A stretch of DNA of 43,947 bases from Micromonospora craterilacus. GTDB lineage: Bacteria; Actinomycetota; Actinomycetes; Mycobacteriales; Micromonosporaceae. Every line of letters starts with the position of its first letter. Position 1 is the first letter of the stretch. Where the stretch lies: assembly GCF_003236315.1 (NCBI RefSeq), contig NZ_POTY01000021.1, positions 1 through 43,947 on the forward strand. The letters run 5' to 3'. The notes below the pieces were generated by a model that ran no database searches, was not told the origin of the DNA, and was given only the letters and a program-made list of their open reading frames with translations. The position numbers and the translations under genes are program-made. Of this stretch, positions 41,103 through 43,947 are shown piece after piece.

Positions 41103-43111
41103 GACGATGTCTCCTCAAGAGGGTTCACCACGGCCAGCACGGCACCCGTCTCGACCTGCCCACCGGCCGGCACCGGCAGCTCGGTGACCACGCCGTCGGT
41201 CGGGGCAAGCACGGGGTGTTCCAGCTTCATCGCTTCCAGGGTCAGCAGCGGGTCACCGGCGGCGACCCGCTGGCCGACCTCGACGTGCACCCGGGTCACC
41301 GCGCCGGGCAGCGGGGCGAGCAGCGACCCGGCGGCCAGCTCCGCGGTCGGCAGGGGGAAGCGCGGCAGCTCGACCAGGCTCACCGCCCCGTCCGGGCCGT
41401 CCACGAAGACCTCCGACCCAGCCTGGTGTACGCGGTACACCCGCCGCACCCCGTCGACGTCGAGCACGACACGCTCCGGGGTGGCCTCAAGCAGGGTGAC
41501 GGCCGGGGGCGGCTCGGCCTCGGTGGGCTCGCGGGCGGGGCCGGGCCCGGCGACCGGCGACGCCGACCATTCGGCGAGCGCGCCGGTGCGGTCCAGCCGG
41601 TAGCGGAGCTCGATCTCGCCATCCGGCCCGTCGAAGTGGGCGACCTGCGGGAAGGCGGGCACGTTCCGCCAACCGGAGGGCAGTCCGGCCAGCACTGGCG
41701 CGGCGGCCCGGCGGGCGTCTGCCGAGGCGAGCGCCGCCGCGAGCGCGACCACGGGGAGCTGCGCGACGGGCAGTAGTGGAGCGAAGACCTCGGGGTGCCG
41801 ATCGAGGAAGCCGGTGTCGACCTCGACCGCGCCGAACTGCCGGCTGCGCAGCACCCGGACCAGCAGGTCGCGGTTGGTCGCCACGCCGTGGATCTCGGCC
41901 CGGGCCAGCGAGCTGGCCAGCATCCGGGCGGCCTCGTCCCGGGTCCGCCCCCAGGCGATCACTTTGGCCAGCATCGAGTCGTAGTGCATGCCGATCACCG
42001 AGCCGTCCGCCACGCCGGAGTCGAGCCGCACGCCCTCGACCCGGGTGAACTCGCCGGCCACCCCGGGAATCGTGAACCGGTGCAGGGTGCCGGTCGCCGG
42101 GCGGAAGCCCTGGGCCGGCTCCTCGGCGCAGAGGCGTACCTCGATCGCGTGGCCCTCGACCGGCGGTGTCGCCGCCAGCGGCAGAGGTGAACCCTCGGCG
42201 ACCAGCAGTTGCAGCCGGACCAGGTCCAGCCCGGTGACCGCCTCGGTGACCGGATGCTCCACCTGGAGGCGGGTGTTCATCTCCAGGAAGTGGAACGCGC
42301 CGTCCGGGGCGAGCAGGAACTCCACCGTGCCCGCGCCGACGTAGTCGACCGCCCGGCCGGCGGCCACCGCTGCCTCGTGCAGCCGTTCCCGCAGCTCCGG
42401 CGGGACGACCGCCGGTGCCTCCTCGACGATCTTCTGGTGCCGGCGCTGGACCGAGCAGTCCCGCTCGCCGAGGGCCAGGATCGTGCCCTGCCGGTCGCCG
42501 ACGATCTGCACCTCGACGTGGCGGCCCCGCTCGACGTACCGCTCGATGAAGACCGTGCCGTCGCCGAACGCCGACGCCGCCTCGCGGCGCGCGCTCGCGA
42601 TCGCCTCGGCGAGCCCGGCCGCGTCCCGGACGATCCGCATGCCGCGACCGCCGCCGCCGGCCGACGCCTTCACCAGCACCGGGAAGCCGGTGACCTGCTC
42701 CTCCGCGGTCCAGGTGGGCAGCATCGGCACGCCCGCGTCGGCGAGCAGTGCCTTGGCGGCCAGCTTGTCGCCCATCGCGGCGATCGCCTTCGCCGGCGGG
42801 CCGACCCAGGTCAGGCCGGCGTCGGTCACCGCCGCGGCGAAGTCGGCGTTCTCGGCGAGAAAGCCGTAGCCCGGGTGTACGGCGTCCGCGCCGGCCTTAC
42901 CGGCCGCGTCCAGGAGCGCCTCGATCCGCAGGTACGTCCCCGCGGGCGTGTTCCCCGGCAGGCGGACCGCCTGGTCGGCCTCGGCGACGAAGGGCGCGTC
43001 GGTGTCCGCGTCGGAGTGCACGGCCACCGTCTGGATGCCGAGTGCGCGGCAGGTGGCGAAGACCCGGCGGGCGATCTCCCCCCGGTTGGCCACCAGCAAT
43101 CTCGTGATCAT
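41099..43111 (-). CDS. Methylcrotonyl-CoA-type carboxylase, biotin-carrying alpha subunit
   Basis: The 670-residue protein has biotin carboxylase (MITRLLVANRGEIARRVFATC at the start, ATP-grasp KASAGGGGRGMRIV, EMNTRLQVEHPVTE, and the C-terminal lobe EVRLCAEEPAQGF), a connecting domain, and a biotin carrier domain with LEAMKLEHPV, K629 being the biotin site. With the beta subunit encoded just upstream it should carboxylate 3-methylcrotonyl-CoA in leucine breakdown; acetyl/propionyl-CoA as substrate is less likely given the gene context. ATG 43111 follows a 70-nt spacer containing a repeat-like sequence. It overlaps the dehydrogenase gene by four bases. Confidence 0.94.
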   Translation of the reverse strand: MITRLLVANRGEIARRVFATCRALGIQTVAVHSDADTDAPFVAEADQAVRLPGNTPAGTYLRIEALLDAAGKAGADAVHPGYGFLAENADFAAAVTDAGLTWVGPPAKAIAAMGDKLAAKALLADAGVPMLPTWTAEEQVTGFPVLVKASAGGGGRGMRIVRDAAGLAEAIASARREAASAFGDGTVFIERYVERGRHVEVQIVGDRQGTILALGERDCSVQRRHQKIVEEAPAVVPPELRERLHEAAVAAGRAVDYVGAGTVEFLLAPDGAFHFLEMNTRLQVEHPVTEAVTGLDLVRLQLLVAEGSPLPLAATPPVEGHAIEVRLCAEEPAQGFRPATGTLHRFTIPGVAGEFTRVEGVRLDSGVADGSVIGMHYDSMLAKVIAWGRTRDEAARMLASSLARAEIHGVATNRDLLVRVLRSRQFGAVEVDTGFLDRHPEVFAPLLPVAQLPVVALAAALASADARRAAAPVLAGLPSGWRNVPAFPQVAHFDGPDGEIELRYRLDRTGALAEWSASPVAGPGPAREPTEAEPPPAVTLLEATPERVVLDVDGVRRVYRVHQAGSEVFVDGPDGAVSLVELPRFPLPTAELAAGSLLAPLPGAVTRVHVEVGQRVAAGDPLLTLEAMKLEHPVLAPTDGVVTELPVPAGGQVETGAVLAVVNPLEETSS

Positions 43112-43181
43112 GTGAGCTGAGCCTGCCTTTCGTTCGCGACTGCGGTACTCCGCTTCGCTGCGTTCCTCGCGCTCACGGGGA
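43112..43181. repeat. Possible repeated intergenic element inside the operon
   Basis: This 70-nt spacer starts GTGAGC and ends near GCTCAC, a short inverted repeat at its borders. In between is a patterned sequence (CTTCGCTGCGTTCCTCGCG). From memory, very similar stretches occur between many co-directional genes in Micromonospora. Only one copy is seen here, so the call needs a genome search. Confidence 0.4.
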
Positions 43182-43947
43182 TCACATCCGGAAGACGCCG
43201 AAGCCGTCGGCGCCCTTGACCGGTGCGTTGTGGATGGCCGACAGGCAGAGCCCGAGGACGGTACGGGTGTCCCGGGGGTCGATCACCCCGTCGTCGTACA
43301 GCCGCCCGGAGAGGAACAGCGCACCGGACTGGGACTCGATCTGCTGCTCGACCATCATTCGCATCGCCGCGTCGGAGTCCTCGTCGAACTCGCGGCCCCG
43401 CGCGGCGGCGGCCTGCCGGGCCACGATGGACAGCACCCCGGCCAGTTGTGCCGGGCCCATCACCGCCGACTTCGCGTTCGGCCAGGTGAACAGGAACCGG
43501 GGCTCGTACGCCCGCCCGCACATGCCGTAGTTGCCCGCGCCGTACGAGGCACCCAGGTTCACCGTCAGGTGCGGCACGGTCGAGTTCGACACCGCGTTGA
43601 TCATCAGGGCGCCGTGCTTGATGATGCCGCGCTGCTCGTACTCGGTGCCGACCATGTAGCCGGTGGTGTTCTGGAGGAAGATCAGCGGGGTGTCGGCGGC
43701 GTTGGCCAACTGGATGAACTGGGTGGCCTTCTGCGCCTCCTCGCTGAACAGCACGCCTCGCGCATTGGCGAGTACGCCGACCGGGTACCCGTGCAGCTCG
43801 CCCCAGCCGGTGACCAGTGCGGTGCCGTAGGCCGGCTTGAACTCGTCGAACTCGCTGCCGTCCAGCACCCGGGCGAGCACCTCGCGCGGGTCGAACGGCA
43901 CCTTGAGGTCGGCGCTGACGATGCCGAGCAGCTCCTCGGGGTCGTAC
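43182..43947 (-). CDS. Methylcrotonyl-CoA carboxylase, carboxyltransferase beta subunit (5' end outside the window)
   Basis: Only the C-terminal 254 codons are present; the frame runs off the right edge. The sequence has FQ-type carboxyltransferase motifs: [61 protein letters not shown], and the strongly diagnostic [20 protein letters not shown] and [18 protein letters not shown], which match the methylcrotonyl-CoA carboxylase branch better than acetyl/propionyl enzymes. It ends [20 protein letters not shown]...GFGVFRM. It should form an alpha-6-beta-6 complex with the next gene product. The stop is 70 nt before the alpha subunit ATG. Confidence 0.93.
   Translation of the reverse strand, partial: YDPEELLGIVSADLKVPFDPREVLARVLDGSEFDEFKPAYGTALVTGWGELHGYPVGVLANARGVLFSEEAQKATQFIQLANAADTPLIFLQNTTGYMVGTEYEQRGIIKHGALMINAVSNSTVPHLTVNLGASYGAGNYGMCGRAYEPRFLFTWPNAKSAVMGPAQLAGVLSIVARQAAAARGREFDEDSDAAMRMMVEQQIESQSGALFLSGRLYDDGVIDPRDTRTVLGLCLSAIHNAPVKGADGFGVFRM

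Overview
This window reads as chromosome of a high-GC actinomycete, most likely a member of the Micromonosporaceae (Micromonospora/Salinispora group). The evidence is strongly GC-biased third codon positions, frequent GTG starts, a WhiB-family regulator, many leaderless-looking promoters and GC-rich palindromic intergenic elements. The genus is an inference from sequence style. Much of the gene order matches the Mycobacterium tuberculosis stretch Rv3716c-Rv3677c (ybaB-recR, leuA, ask-asd, metallophosphatase, ponA2, whiB4, the Rv3680/Rv3679 ATPase pair, Rv3678A, Rv3678c, Rv3677c). This is therefore mostly core chromosome with lineage-specific insertions; I see no prophage, CRISPR array or insertion sequence.

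Layout. 1-1750: ybaB/ebfC and recR, then a small membrane-protein gene whose 5' part looks frameshifted. 1950-7900: a complete five-gene dipeptide/oligopeptide ABC importer (lipoprotein, two permeases, two ATPases). 7890-10700: a secreted HNH-nuclease lipoprotein overlapping a small unknown gene, and a divergent DHA2-type MFS exporter, flanked on both sides by related GC-rich palindromes. 10700-16735: amino-acid biosynthesis (leuA; aspartokinase with an internal start for its small subunit; asd) with a nitroreductase and a lipoprotein. 16755-19142: a GAF-GGDEF diguanylate cyclase divergent from a class III phosphodiesterase. 19143-21430: a secreted lamin-tail-domain protein, small membrane proteins and tRNA-Pro(CGG).

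21490-31582 is the conserved actinobacterial cell-envelope/redox block: metallophosphoesterase, YqeY, PonA-type penicillin-binding protein with PASTA domain, WblA/WhiB4, two ArsA/GET3-like ATPases with near-identical leaderless promoters, two uncharacterised proteins, a 51-residue DUF4177 protein, RidA and a metallo-beta-lactamase-fold hydrolase. The hydrolase gene overlaps a 1188-residue zinc-ribbon/adenylate-cyclase/ATPase/TPR protein. 35346-37821: membrane proteins and a Ser/Thr kinase with a Septum_form-like ectodomain. 38044-39846: a secreted tripeptidyl-aminopeptidase-like hydrolase. 39912-43947: a leucine-catabolic operon (acyl-CoA dehydrogenase, methylcrotonyl-CoA carboxylase alpha, truncated beta) on the minus strand, in the same order as accD1-accA1-fadE19 of M. 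tuberculosis.

The most notable regulatory theme is a set of genes whose TANNNT -10 box lies 6-8 nt before the start codon. Two of these are divergent and have -10 boxes that overlap each other. No single clearly new system stands out. The best candidates for follow-up are the ATPase pair with its small neighbours, the hydrolase/cyclase operon, the GGDEF/phosphodiesterase divergon and the palindromic element families.
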